A program made the position numbers and the translations under genes. The notes below the pieces were generated by a model. It worked only from the letters and a program-made list of their open reading frames with translations. It did no database searches and was not told where the DNA came from. A stretch of 64,000 bases of DNA from Saccharophagus degradans 2-40 (GTDB lineage: Bacteria; Pseudomonadota; Gammaproteobacteria; Pseudomonadales; Cellvibrionaceae), in assembly GCF_000013665.1 (NCBI RefSeq), contig NC_007912.1:3837501-3901500 (forward strand), given 5' to 3'. Shown here piece after piece: positions 26,877 to 35,351 of this stretch. How positions within the stretch are numbered: the stretch's first letter is position 1; every line of letters begins with the position of its first letter.

Positions 26877-28049
26877 TTAACCAGCGGGCGAATCACCACC
26901 GCTGCGTCTATATTGCGAAGGTGTAACCCCCATTTTCTTTTTGAAAAACGTGTAAAACACAGATTTACTATTAAACCCCACCATTAAATAGATATCTGTA
27001 ATAGTCGTGTTTTTATATTCTTCGGATACAAGCATGCGCTTAGCTTCATCTACCCTATATTGGTTGATAAATTCATAGAAGTTCACACCAAAGTGTCGAT
27101 TAATAACCATAGACAAGTCTTTAGGCGGGTAGCCCAAGCTGGCCGCTAGGTTATCGAGGGTGATATCTGGTTCCATAAAGGGTTTATCTTTAGCCATCGC
27201 GTCACTTATTTTGGCCGCAACAGCAGGGTTTAGCATGTGCTCTTGAAGCGGCTTTTTACTTGCCTCGGCCAAATGCACAGGCTCGAAGCTGGCAAAATAG
27301 CGAATACCGGTAAACACCAATAGGTTCACAAGTATAAACATCATGTAGTAGCCGCTTAGGCCCATCCACTCAAAAATTGCCCAGTGGAAACTTTCAAATA
27401 GGTTAATAACTTTGGTTATGGCTAGCACCATCTCCATGCTAACAATGGCTAACACACCCAATACCAGCATATGCACCCATGTAATATCCATTTTTTGCAC
27501 ATCGGAATGGGTGGATTCACGCAGCTTTTTATACTTACTTATAAGCACTAAGCACAATACGCAATACACCACGCGCATACTTTTAGCCATAAACTCCAGC
27601 AACACATAGCCATTGCCGTATACAAATTCTTCGCTGCGTATTAGGTAGTCGCGCTGCTCGAAGGGCAACCTATAAAAGGTAAGCAGCATAAAAACAATAA
27701 ACATTAGTACCGGAATCAAGTGCCAAACATCGCGCTTTTTAAGCTCAAAATCGCGAAAAACCAGCGCTTTGATACACAAATACAGCAAAGGGCCATCCAA
27801 GTAGTAGGCCGCCCCGCCAATAAAATAAATACTGGGCATATGGTCGCGCACAATAAGCTTAAATTCCGCGCCCCACAGAATCATCTCGTGTACGGGTATA
27901 AAGGCATGGGCGAACAAAAAAGCCGCCAGAAAGTAGGTACTCTTAAGTTTGGCCTCGTTGGTGGCGACTAGCAGGCAAGCAAAAAACAAGCACTGCATGG
28001 CTGTCATCCAAAGGATTACATCGTGAAAATTAAATATGGTGAATCCCAT
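26877..28049 (-). CDS. Membrane-anchored AraC-family regulator
   Basis: A 390-aa protein. The first two thirds hold about seven hydrophobic segments (residues 5-250), and the C-terminal 100 residues form an AraC-type double helix-turn-helix domain ('LDNLAASLGYPPKDLSMVI' and 'GFNSKSVFYTFFKKKMG', the latter in the usual second helix-turn-helix position). Regulators of this layout are found near carbohydrate genes in marine Cellvibrionaceae and Bacteroidetes-like loci, where the membrane part may sense an extracellular or periplasmic signal. Its target here is unknown. The nearest candidates are the decayed GH3 gene and the GH5/GH16/GH26 genes. Confidence 0.82.
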   Translation of the reverse strand: MGFTIFNFHDVILWMTAMQCLFFACLLVATNEAKLKSTYFLAAFLFAHAFIPVHEMILWGAEFKLIVRDHMPSIYFIGGAAYYLDGPLLYLCIKALVFRDFELKKRDVWHLIPVLMFIVFMLLTFYRLPFEQRDYLIRSEEFVYGNGYVLLEFMAKSMRVVYCVLCLVLISKYKKLRESTHSDVQKMDITWVHMLVLGVLAIVSMEMVLAITKVINLFESFHWAIFEWMGLSGYYMMFILVNLLVFTGIRYFASFEPVHLAEASKKPLQEHMLNPAVAAKISDAMAKDKPFMEPDITLDNLAASLGYPPKDLSMVINRHFGVNFYEFINQYRVDEAKRMLVSEEYKNTTITDIYLMVGFNSKSVFYTFFKKKMGVTPSQYRRSGGDSPAG

Positions 28050-28599
28050 CAGAGTCTAGGCCCGCACTTAGCTTGAAGGTGTAAAAAGCATTTAGGCTGC
28101 GATATTCGGCAGCCGTCATTGTTATTAGAACTTTAGAATATAGGAATCGTGTTCGGTGTCCAAGTGGTGCTTGCAAAGGTTTTTCTCTGGCTTGTAAGCC
28201 CCTGTTAAAAACGTGCTGTTTTACCACCCCCGCTAGCCGTTTTCTCCTTAACCCCCTCCCTTAATACCAAGTGCTGGCGTGCCTTTTTAGAGCTTGAATA
28301 GGTAGGGCGGCAAAAAAAGTAAGTAATGGCCAACATTCTCCAACAACACCCACAACCATATAACCCCTTGTTTTTATTAAACTTTCACCCGTTCGATTAA
28401 ATACGTACAACACGTACGCCTAAATATTGGGGGTTTGTGGGTTCGAATTCCATTAGCAGAACGACGTGCCCTTGACGCTACGATAATGTGTGCATCAAGA
28501 CGTAAGCAGCAGCCCATTGGGCCAGCTTAAATATGAACACCGCACACCCAGTGCAGGTTAGTAATATAAAGCACGTTATGAAGTTTTCCTCAACAGAAC
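28050..28599. other. Intergenic region upstream of the AraC regulator
   Basis: No gene is seen. The stretch contains the leader of the AraC regulator on the minus strand and, towards 28600, the start of a region that may form a structured RNA (next entry). Confidence 0.5.
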
Positions 28600-28756
28600 G
28601 GCTTTTCTAGCAAACGGTTAACAGAGTACGGCCTCTGTCATTGAGTTTTTCTGGGTTAGGTTACCTCAATGGCAACAGGTTTGGTTAATACGGCTGATAG
28701 ACATTCCCCGCCTTTCTGTAACTCTTAGCTCCGTGGTTACCACGGAGCTTTTTTTA
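28600..28756 (+). ncRNA. Candidate small RNA ending at an orphan terminator
   Basis: A perfect ten-base-stem terminator with a three-base loop and a T-run (28727-28756) lies with no annotated gene before it on the plus strand. Directly upstream is an imperfect long hairpin: CATTGAG (28639-28645) pairs with CTCAATG (28665-28671), and the stem is extended by CCTCTG against CAACAGG. A structured region closed by a strong terminator is typical of a small RNA or of an attenuator, but I see no clear promoter and do not match it to a known family. Confidence 0.35.
28727..28756 (+). terminator. Strong Rho-independent terminator without an obvious gene
   Basis: AGCTCCGTGG (28727-28736) pairs perfectly with CCACGGAGCT (28740-28749) around TTA and is followed by a run of T. 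It can only serve plus-strand transcripts, yet the closest plus-strand gene upstream ends at 26236. Confidence 0.85.
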
Positions 28757-28896
28757 ACCAATAATTTTTAACCAACAATTTTTCACCAACAAAACCATCA
28801 ACCCGTTTAACCCCACCAGCACATAACAATAAAACCGTCTACTTTCTAACCAAACTTATAACACGGCTATTTTTGTATTTTGGCAGAGAGAAATAG

Positions 28897-29415
28897 ATGA
28901 ATAACACCATCAAAAACGGTTGACGCATTAGCCGCACCATTGCAGCCATAACTATTGCCATAGGTGGAATAAGCTCAGCAGCAAATGCAGAATAACTAGG
29001 CGATGCGCAGATAGAACAAAAAATCGACCTGCTTCTTAATAAAATGACGCTAACCGAAAAAATCGGTCAGCTGCAATTACGCGACTGGGGTATGTGCGGT
29101 GCAGATAAAACCGGTGGTTTTTTAAACGTTAACTTTGATGCCGTAGCCGGCAATATCACTGACGATTTACAACGTGTAGCAGTAGAAGATATAGCAGGCA
29201 GTGTTACACGGCCTATTCGCGAATTAAAAGGCTTTAAAAAAGTGAGCTTGATAGCTGGCGAGTCTAAAACAGTAAGCTTTACGTTACACACAGATGCACT
29301 GGCATTTCACAACTCAGATATGCAACGGGTAACAGAGCCGGGGGATTTTACCCTTTGGATAGCCGCACACGCGCAAACAGGGTTAGCGGCAAAGTTTGAA
29401 GTGACAGTGAAATAA
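28897..29415 (+). pseudogene. Decayed GH3 beta-glucosidase (internal deletion and stops)
   Basis: One reading frame from the ATG at 28897 contains a degraded signal peptide with a TGA near codon 9 and a TAA just after the expected cleavage site. It then gives 'LLNKMTLTEKIGQLQL', the conserved start of GH3 beta-glucosidases of the BglX type. About 50 codons later the frame continues with 'LKGFKKVSLIAGESKTVSFTL', the Fn3-like C-terminal domain of the same family. The whole catalytic barrel and the nucleophile are missing. The remaining open part (29044-29415) encodes 123 aa and has no independent role I can see. It is a clear gene remnant from an internal deletion plus point mutations. Confidence 0.88.
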
Positions 29416-29513
29416 TTAGCAGTTGGCTTATATAGCGCTGTTTTTACTTAAAAGAAAAAGGGCTAGCTGTTCGGCTAAGCCCTTTTTTGGTCGATAAGTT
29501 GCGCGAAGCAAAC

Positions 29514-30482
29514 TTACTCGGCGTTAACCTCTAATGTTGTGTATAAACCTAGACGCTCGGTATTAACGCCTTTTTCCGTGGCGTCTACTTTTATTTCTAC
29601 TTCCAGCAAGTAAAAGCCAGCCTTATCAATCACCAATTCAAAAAAGCCTTTACTGTCGGTTGTGGCAATAATTAGCTCGCGGTCATTTCTATGACGGGTG
29701 CCTTCGCGCGTTAATTTTACTTCTGTACTTTCTGCAACCGGCTTTCCATTAGCCAACAATTGAATGGTGTGTTTTTCTTTTACGAATAGCTCATTGGGGT
29801 GGCCGCTAAACACCAGCTCCAGCCCATTGCCTGTTACAGCCAAAGCTGTTGTATTCAGGTCGTTTCTGGTTATGTAGGTTTCTACTCGGTTATTCACTTT
29901 CATAACCGATATATCTGTCGCCCCTTTCGGCAAACTCGCTTTTACCTGTTCCAACTTACCAAATTCACGCCCACGGTTGCCTTCTGCATCTTTAAAAAGC
30001 GTAAAGTAAATAGGGTTTTGCACTACGCCAACGCGGTAGGTACCCGATTGCGCTAACTCAATCGCTGTTGTGCTTTTTCTACCAAAGTTAATAAGTGCTT
30101 CGCTGTGGGTTATTTCACCGTTGGGCTGCACCACTTCTAGCTTTGTAGATTGCGCTAGCTGCTGTCTGAATGCAGCACCTGGGTCTTTGGGTGTTGGTTT
30201 TTTGGCGAGCTTTTCTCCAGCCAGTAATAGTGCAACATCTTTAAGGGGGACACCACCTAAGGCAAAATCTGGGTGGAATATATCGTTAGAAATACTTAAA
30301 TCGATAGCGACCACTTCGGTCTCTTCGCCAGACAAAATAGTGTGTGTTGGCACCATCCAGCGGCTGTGCGCTGCCGCTTGCGTACTGGCAACGGCCAACA
30401 GTAGCACCAAGCTATGTTTAGCTATTTTACCTGTGGTATTAATTTTTGATTTTAGTATGTTTTGTATTAATTGAATATTCAT
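29514..30482 (-). CDS. DUF4198 periplasmic protein of metal-uptake operon
   Basis: A 322-aa exported protein; the leader is long, with the hydrophobic part at about residues 22-38 ending 'TQAAAH'. The DUF4198 family is recognised from 'AHSRWMVPTHTILSGEE' and the two beta-sandwich halves, the second with 'GFFELVIDKAGFYLLEVE'. DUF4198 proteins accompany TonB receptors and are linked to uptake of metals. It is last in a four-gene operon (receptor, PepSY protein, DUF2271, DUF4198) and its ATG overlaps the stop codon of the DUF2271 gene by a few bases. Confidence 0.82.
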   Translation of the reverse strand: MNIQLIQNILKSKINTTGKIAKHSLVLLLAVASTQAAAHSRWMVPTHTILSGEETEVVAIDLSISNDIFHPDFALGGVPLKDVALLLAGEKLAKKPTPKDPGAAFRQQLAQSTKLEVVQPNGEITHSEALINFGRKSTTAIELAQSGTYRVGVVQNPIYFTLFKDAEGNRGREFGKLEQVKASLPKGATDISVMKVNNRVETYITRNDLNTTALAVTGNGLELVFSGHPNELFVKEKHTIQLLANGKPVAESTEVKLTREGTRHRNDRELIIATTDSKGFFELVIDKAGFYLLEVEIKVDATEKGVNTERLGLYTTLEVNAE

Positions 30483-31057
30483 TGCGCATTTACCTCAATA
30501 ATAATTTCACCGAGTTCATTATCTGCAGCCACTACTTGACGACTAGACTGCCCCAACTGAATGTTCTCGCGCGCGTAGCTACGCCCACCTTCTTCGCGAG
30601 AGGCTTCCACATTTATTAAGTATTCGCCAGCTGGCAAAGGGTTACCCTGCTGATCTTTACCATCCCACTCAACAGTGTAAGTACCGGGCTTGCGCGTAGC
30701 ACCCGAAACGCCATCTAAGTTTTCGTCTGAGGCACGGCCTAGCTTGCGCCACCATTGGCGAATATCTTTAAGCCAAGTGTCTTTTTCGTGCCACACGGCT
30801 AAAGTAATAATGCCTTCGCGCGAGGAGGTTTCTACCCAAACAGCAATATAAGGTTTGTGGTAGGGGTCTACATCTAATTTGGGCACGGTGAGCGTAACCA
30901 CTACACTGCTTTTCGCATTTGCACTAGCTACGTTCTTATCGGCAAATACTTGCCCAGAAAAAAACACAGAAAGTACAAACGCAGCCATTAATCCAAGCCA
31001 ACTATTACGCAGGTTTACTGCAATACCCTGCAGACTATTTTTACTGCAAACATTCAT
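30479..31057 (-). CDS. DUF2271 periplasmic protein
   Basis: A 192-aa exported protein of the DUF2271 family, with a signal sequence at about residues 19-39 and the family core 'PYIAVWVETSSREGIITLAVW' type motifs (Trp and Glu-rich), 'WWRKLGR' and 'PAGEYLINVEASREEGG'. The last part resembles FlgD-like beta-sandwiches. Neighbours place it in the uptake operon with a TonB receptor and a PepSY protein. Its molecular role is unknown. Confidence 0.8.
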   Translation of the reverse strand: MNVCSKNSLQGIAVNLRNSWLGLMAAFVLSVFFSGQVFADKNVASANAKSSVVVTLTVPKLDVDPYHKPYIAVWVETSSREGIITLAVWHEKDTWLKDIRQWWRKLGRASDENLDGVSGATRKPGTYTVEWDGKDQQGNPLPAGEYLINVEASREEGGRSYARENIQLGQSSRQVVAADNELGEIIIEVNAQ

Positions 31058-31081
31058 AGGTCTTCTCGTTGCTTATTACAA

Positions 31082-31738
31082 TTACACGCCCGTAATACTG
31101 GGCACCCAAACAAAATAAATTATTACTGGTGTTGCCACCCCCAATGCGGTTACCCACAGGGCGTTAACGCGCTGGCGTTTATTTTGAAAAACTAAAATAA
31201 ACCCGGTAATGGCAAACAGCACCATAAGCAGTGCCGACAAATCAATTACCCAAGACCAAGCACCACCTGTATGCCGCCCTTTATGTAGATCGTTCATTAC
31301 CGCCAACACACTGCCCTTTTGATATTCCAGTAGCAGTGTTTCGTCTTCTACTAAGAAAATAGCCGAGGCATAACCCGCAGGTAATGAATAATCTAGAATA
31401 AGCTCGCCCGCATCTTCATCTAACTCCATACGATTAAACTGGCTTAAACCATGCCGCTGCTGCACATACTGCTTAAGCGCCGCGAGGGGTGGATTTTCGA
31501 ATGGCGTATTTTCTGCTGCGAACAATTCAGAAAGTGCGGGGGTAAATGGAATTTCTTTGCTCTCATCACTCGCACTACCACCAAAGGTATCGAGATGATT
31601 TAAGAAAAAACCCGTTATACAAAAAAATATCAACAGCGCAAAAAGCGCTGTTGATATATAGATGTGAAGAAAGCGTGCGTAGATATAAATTGCCCTACGC
31701 AGCGCCGACTTTGCCGGTTTGGCATTTCGCCGTTTCAT
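31082..31738 (-). CDS. PepSY-domain inner-membrane protein
   Basis: A 218-aa inner-membrane protein of the PepSY-associated TM-helix family. It has a first membrane helix near residues 22-50 ('ISTALFALLIFFCITGFFL'), a periplasmic part of about 100 residues, a helix at about 160-185 ('GAWSWVIDLSALLMVLFAI') and a last helix near 195-215. Such proteins accompany siderophore and heme receptors, and some act as ferric reductases. It lies 33 bp downstream of the TonB receptor stop and 24 bp before the DUF2271 start, so co-transcription is almost certain. Confidence 0.82.
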   Translation of the reverse strand: MKRRNAKPAKSALRRAIYIYARFLHIYISTALFALLIFFCITGFFLNHLDTFGGSASDESKEIPFTPALSELFAAENTPFENPPLAALKQYVQQRHGLSQFNRMELDEDAGELILDYSLPAGYASAIFLVEDETLLLEYQKGSVLAVMNDLHKGRHTGGAWSWVIDLSALLMVLFAITGFILVFQNKRQRVNALWVTALGVATPVIIYFVWVPSITGV

Positions 31739-31771
31739 TTAACTGCACTACCCTTTCGGTTACGGTTTAAA

Positions 31772-33853
31772 TTAAAACTGATAACCAACAGTTAATTTAA
31801 CGTTACGACCTGGCTCGTAATCCAAGAGGTAAAGCTGCCCGAAGCGCGGATGGTTACTGGTGCCTGTACGCGAAGATTGCGATGCGTAGAACTCGTCAAA
31901 CACGTTATCTATACCAAACGTTACGGTTAAGCCATCAACGGTTTCGGGCTGCCAGCGCGCAGACATATTGTGCACTGTGTAGCCGTCTTTATCGTTGTTT
32001 AGTGTTGCAGAATCTAACGCTAAATCGCCATCAACAGCACCAAGGTGTTGAACGTCCCAATGTAATAGCGCGTTAATAGAAGGTAAGTCGTAATCAATGC
32101 TTAAGCTAATTGGGTTGCCGCGCTGACGATCTTGACGGGCGCCATCTAAACTTGCGTATTGCTCGTTTGCATCTAAGTCACTTTGCGCTTTAGAGAATAC
32201 AAGCAATGTTGTTAAGTTACCTACATCGTAACCAACATAGGCTTCGAAACCTTTTAAGTTCATGGTGCCTACGTTATCTTTCCACGAGCGGCCGCCCACT
32301 TCGGCTGGCGGTGTTGCGTAATCGTAAATGTAGTTGGTAATACGCGTATTAAAGAAGGTAATACCTGTAGAGAACGCATCAGCACCTAGCACTTCATCTT
32401 CAAACGAAATAGCAAGCTCGGTATTTAAGCCACCTTCGGCTTCAATACCTGGGTTTGCAGTTTCATACAGGCCAGCACCAATAAACACTTCGCCTATTTC
32501 TGGGCCTTTAAACAGTTGTGTTGTGCTTAAGCTGGTTACAAGGCTATTTGAAACTTGGTATTCCAATGCAAGCGCTGCGGTAACTTTAGAGAAGCTATCG
32601 TCTACTACAGTAGAGTCAATATCGAAGCTGTTGTAACGCACACCAGGAATAATACTGAAGTCGCCCAACTCAATTCTGTCTTCTATGAATAGCGCTAGGT
32701 TTTGAGCGCTTTCTTCACTTTGCAGGCTGCCATCGGTACGGTAAGCCGTATCGTAATTGATTATGTCTACGCCGTAGGTAAGGGTTTGAGCACTGCCTAC
32801 CGGCGAAACAGCCAAAATATTAAAGCCTGTGTTGGTTGCTTCACCTTCTACTAATGCAGGGTCTTCTGGCCAGATTGCCTGATTGGCACTTTCATCGCGC
32901 CACAACTTACTTTCGTTGGTAAACGCCGCCACGCTCACTTCGCTATCGCCCAGTGTTACGTCGTAGTTAAGGGTAATGGTATCGCGGGTAAACTCGGTAT
33001 CGAAGGTTAGCGGCAAGCCAAGGCTCTCACTAATTGCCCAATCGGTTGCAAGGCCCATATCGGGGCGGTAGCTGTAATCGCCTTTATCTTTATAGGCTTC
33101 GTAACCAATTTTAAAACGTTGGTTTTCAGAAAGATCCCAACCGAACTTAACCAATAAATCTGTAAGCGTGCCCTCTAAGCCGCGTACTTCACCATCGGTA
33201 TTGCCCACTTCTACACCATCGGCATCTAAAATTTTGCCACCACCTACGGTGTAGTTGTCGCGGTTAATTGTGTTGTAATACACCAATGCATCAACACTCT
33301 CGCTAAGCTGGCCATAGCCTGTTACCGCCGCACCCATAGAGGCATTATTGGCATAGCTTGCCTGCACGCGGCCACCAAAATCTTGCCCTGCTGCGAGCAG
33401 GTCTTTGGCGTCTTTTGTTTTAAAGCGCACTGTACCGCCTAAGCCGCCATCTACCACCGAGTTGTTACCAACTTTAATATCCACCGACTGTAAAATGTCG
33501 GCGTGAATTTGTAAGTTGCCCATGTGGTGATACATGTATGTATTTTGGTTTGCGCCGTCGATGGTGATACGCAAGTCTTTGTCATCCATACTGCGGATGG
33601 ATATACGCTGGTTTAATGAGTGAGCACCGCCCACATCCACGCCAGGAATGCCGCGCAGCAGGTCACTAATATGATCCGCCTGCTTTAGCTCGATGGATTC
33701 CACATCCATTTTTACCGATGAAGCGATAACCTGTGTGCCCCAAACGTTTATTTCTTCAATTAGATCGTTTTCTGCTTGAACCTGTACAGAAACGGCTAGC
33801 GCAAGCGCACTGGGTAGAAACAAATGCTTACCCGCTGGTTTTGAAATGGTCAT
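31772..33853 (-). CDS. TonB-dependent outer-membrane receptor (iron/heme type)
   Basis: A 693-aa receptor. A signal peptide (about 1-27) is followed by a plug domain with 'ISDLLRGIPGVDVGG', 'RISIRSMDDKDLRITIDG' and 'VDGGLGGTVRFKTKDA', and a 22-strand barrel ending with 'GRNVKLTVGYQF', the C-terminal aromatic being typical. The plug sequence is of the siderophore/heme type rather than of the carbohydrate type found in the nag locus. It heads the operon with PepSY, DUF2271 and DUF4198, and a Fur-like site lies just upstream. Its ligand cannot be told from sequence. Confidence 0.85.
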   Translation of the reverse strand: MTISKPAGKHLFLPSALALAVSVQVQAENDLIEEINVWGTQVIASSVKMDVESIELKQADHISDLLRGIPGVDVGGAHSLNQRISIRSMDDKDLRITIDGANQNTYMYHHMGNLQIHADILQSVDIKVGNNSVVDGGLGGTVRFKTKDAKDLLAAGQDFGGRVQASYANNASMGAAVTGYGQLSESVDALVYYNTINRDNYTVGGGKILDADGVEVGNTDGEVRGLEGTLTDLLVKFGWDLSENQRFKIGYEAYKDKGDYSYRPDMGLATDWAISESLGLPLTFDTEFTRDTITLNYDVTLGDSEVSVAAFTNESKLWRDESANQAIWPEDPALVEGEATNTGFNILAVSPVGSAQTLTYGVDIINYDTAYRTDGSLQSEESAQNLALFIEDRIELGDFSIIPGVRYNSFDIDSTVVDDSFSKVTAALALEYQVSNSLVTSLSTTQLFKGPEIGEVFIGAGLYETANPGIEAEGGLNTELAISFEDEVLGADAFSTGITFFNTRITNYIYDYATPPAEVGGRSWKDNVGTMNLKGFEAYVGYDVGNLTTLLVFSKAQSDLDANEQYASLDGARQDRQRGNPISLSIDYDLPSINALLHWDVQHLGAVDGDLALDSATLNNDKDGYTVHNMSARWQPETVDGLTVTFGIDNVFDEFYASQSSRTGTSNHPRFGQLYLLDYEPGRNVKLTVGYQF

Positions 33854-33877
33854 GTAAACCCCGAAAATAGAAAGACG

Positions 33878-33902
33878 CTAATGAGAATGATTTGCAGTTG
33901 CG
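33878..33902. promoter_or_regulatory. Fur-box-like site between the receptor and the AraC gene
   Basis: The sequence AATGAGAATGATTTGC resembles the repeated NAT(A/T)AT pattern of Fur boxes (consensus built on GATAAT hexamers). It lies about 30 bp upstream of the TonB receptor start, where repression would act. It is a partial match seen by eye, so binding by Fur is a hypothesis. Confidence 0.5.
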
Positions 33903-33992
33903 TATTCTAGTTGATAATATCCGCTTGTACGCAGCCATTTGCTATGCAAAAACGTCATTGTGTTATGCGAAATCGTCACTACAGGACCTCTT

Positions 33993-35012
33993 ATGACCGC
34001 CGCACCTATCAATACTAATCCGAGCAGCCGCGCCCTTACGGCCCCAGCACTCGAGGCGCTAGCGAACTACGCAGGGTGCAGAAACGCCACAATCCACAGC
34101 AAAGGCGCAAAAACAGACACGTTAATTAACGGCCATTTCACCTTAAAGCGGGAGTTCGATGGCATATTGGTGCATGCCTGCAATATGGAAGAACAAAAAG
34201 ATGCCCTAGTAGCCAGCCAGCAACACGCTGGGCTTACCTTTGGTGTATTGATAGAAGGGAAAATAACGTTTGGCTTTAATGGAGAGTTCGGCACTATAGA
34301 AGCTGCAAACGGCGCCCAGGGTTGGGCCACTAACCTCACCCAAAACGCCGCATGGCAGCGCAAACTGACCAACAAGCAGCAAGTGATTAAACTTGTGGTT
34401 TCTGTACCGCCGCAATGGATAAAACAGCACCTGTGGCAAAACCCCGCCCCAGCCTTTTTAAATAGGTTTATAAGCACCCATTTAGCGCGAACACATTGGC
34501 TGGCATCCGGCAGTTTAGTGCGCCACGCAAAAGCGGTAATGAGCAGCCACAGTAATAGCCCCAGTCAAGCCCTGCACTTCCACGCCAATGTACTCGCATT
34601 TATTGCGCAAGCACTGGACGACATTGAAGCCAGCGGCGAGCGCATTTTTAACTTGCACAACCCTAACCGAACCAGCCGGAGCCTTAGCAGCCAAGCTATA
34701 AAAGTGCAGCAGCATTTAGAGCACTGCATTAATGAGCTGCAGCCGGGTGCTCACATTCAATTGGAAGATATATCACATGCGCTGGGCATGAGTGTAAGCA
34801 AATTGCAGCGTTTATCGAAAGCACACTTTGGCTGCACTATTGCCGAGTACATTCGTATTCGTCGCCTAGAAAAAGCGCGCCACGAAATTCAGCACAACAA
34901 TTTAAGTATTGGCGAAGCTGCTTTTTTAGCCGGCTATAATCACAGGTCCAACTTCTCTAAGGCTTTCAAACAATATTTCAATTTATGCCCCGGCGACATA
35001 GCGCCGCAGTAA
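33993..35012 (+). CDS. AraC-family regulator divergent from the uptake operon
   Basis: A 339-aa protein from the ATG at 33993, which follows AGGACC; a longer frame begins at a TTG and is less likely. The C-terminal 100 residues form an AraC-type DNA-binding domain, with 'LEDISHALGMSVSKLQRLSK' and 'IGEAAFLAGYNHRSNFSKAFK'. The N-terminal half has no recognised ligand-binding motif. AraC regulators next to TonB receptors (PchR type) commonly activate the receptor when the ligand is present. Divergent orientation around a Fur-like site supports this. Confidence 0.8.
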   Translation: MTAAPINTNPSSRALTAPALEALANYAGCRNATIHSKGAKTDTLINGHFTLKREFDGILVHACNMEEQKDALVASQQHAGLTFGVLIEGKITFGFNGEFGTIEAANGAQGWATNLTQNAAWQRKLTNKQQVIKLVVSVPPQWIKQHLWQNPAPAFLNRFISTHLARTHWLASGSLVRHAKAVMSSHSNSPSQALHFHANVLAFIAQALDDIEASGERIFNLHNPNRTSRSLSSQAIKVQQHLEHCINELQPGAHIQLEDISHALGMSVSKLQRLSKAHFGCTIAEYIRIRRLEKARHEIQHNNLSIGEAAFLAGYNHRSNFSKAFKQYFNLCPGDIAPQ

Positions 35013-35351
35013 CGTAATTTTTACGTGAGTAACGCTACAATTCCCCGTTCTAAAAACACCTTTAGTTTAACGCGCCACTTTTTACATAATTGCAACAATT
35101 AGGGGTAGAAAGAGTTGTATATTTTGTGCAAAGTTGAACTACACTAAAAGTACGCACTAGCGTAATGAATTGTTGCAGGTTCAGATGGAGTTGATTCGGG
35201 CCAAGTGATATTGCAAGCGGTAAAAAGCTGTCACATTACATTTTTTTGTTACAGTTTTATTGCGATTACCCTTAATACCTATAGCCCGCAAAAAGTAAAA
35301 GGTATAAGCCTTTTACCACGACTCAAAATAAAACTAACAAGAGTCTTTTTT
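35013..35351. other. Intergenic region before the degenerate GGDEF/EAL gene
   Basis: No gene is seen. An open frame reaches back to a GTG at 35205 in the frame of the following gene, but that stretch has no ribosome binding site of quality and no domain. Confidence 0.5.
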
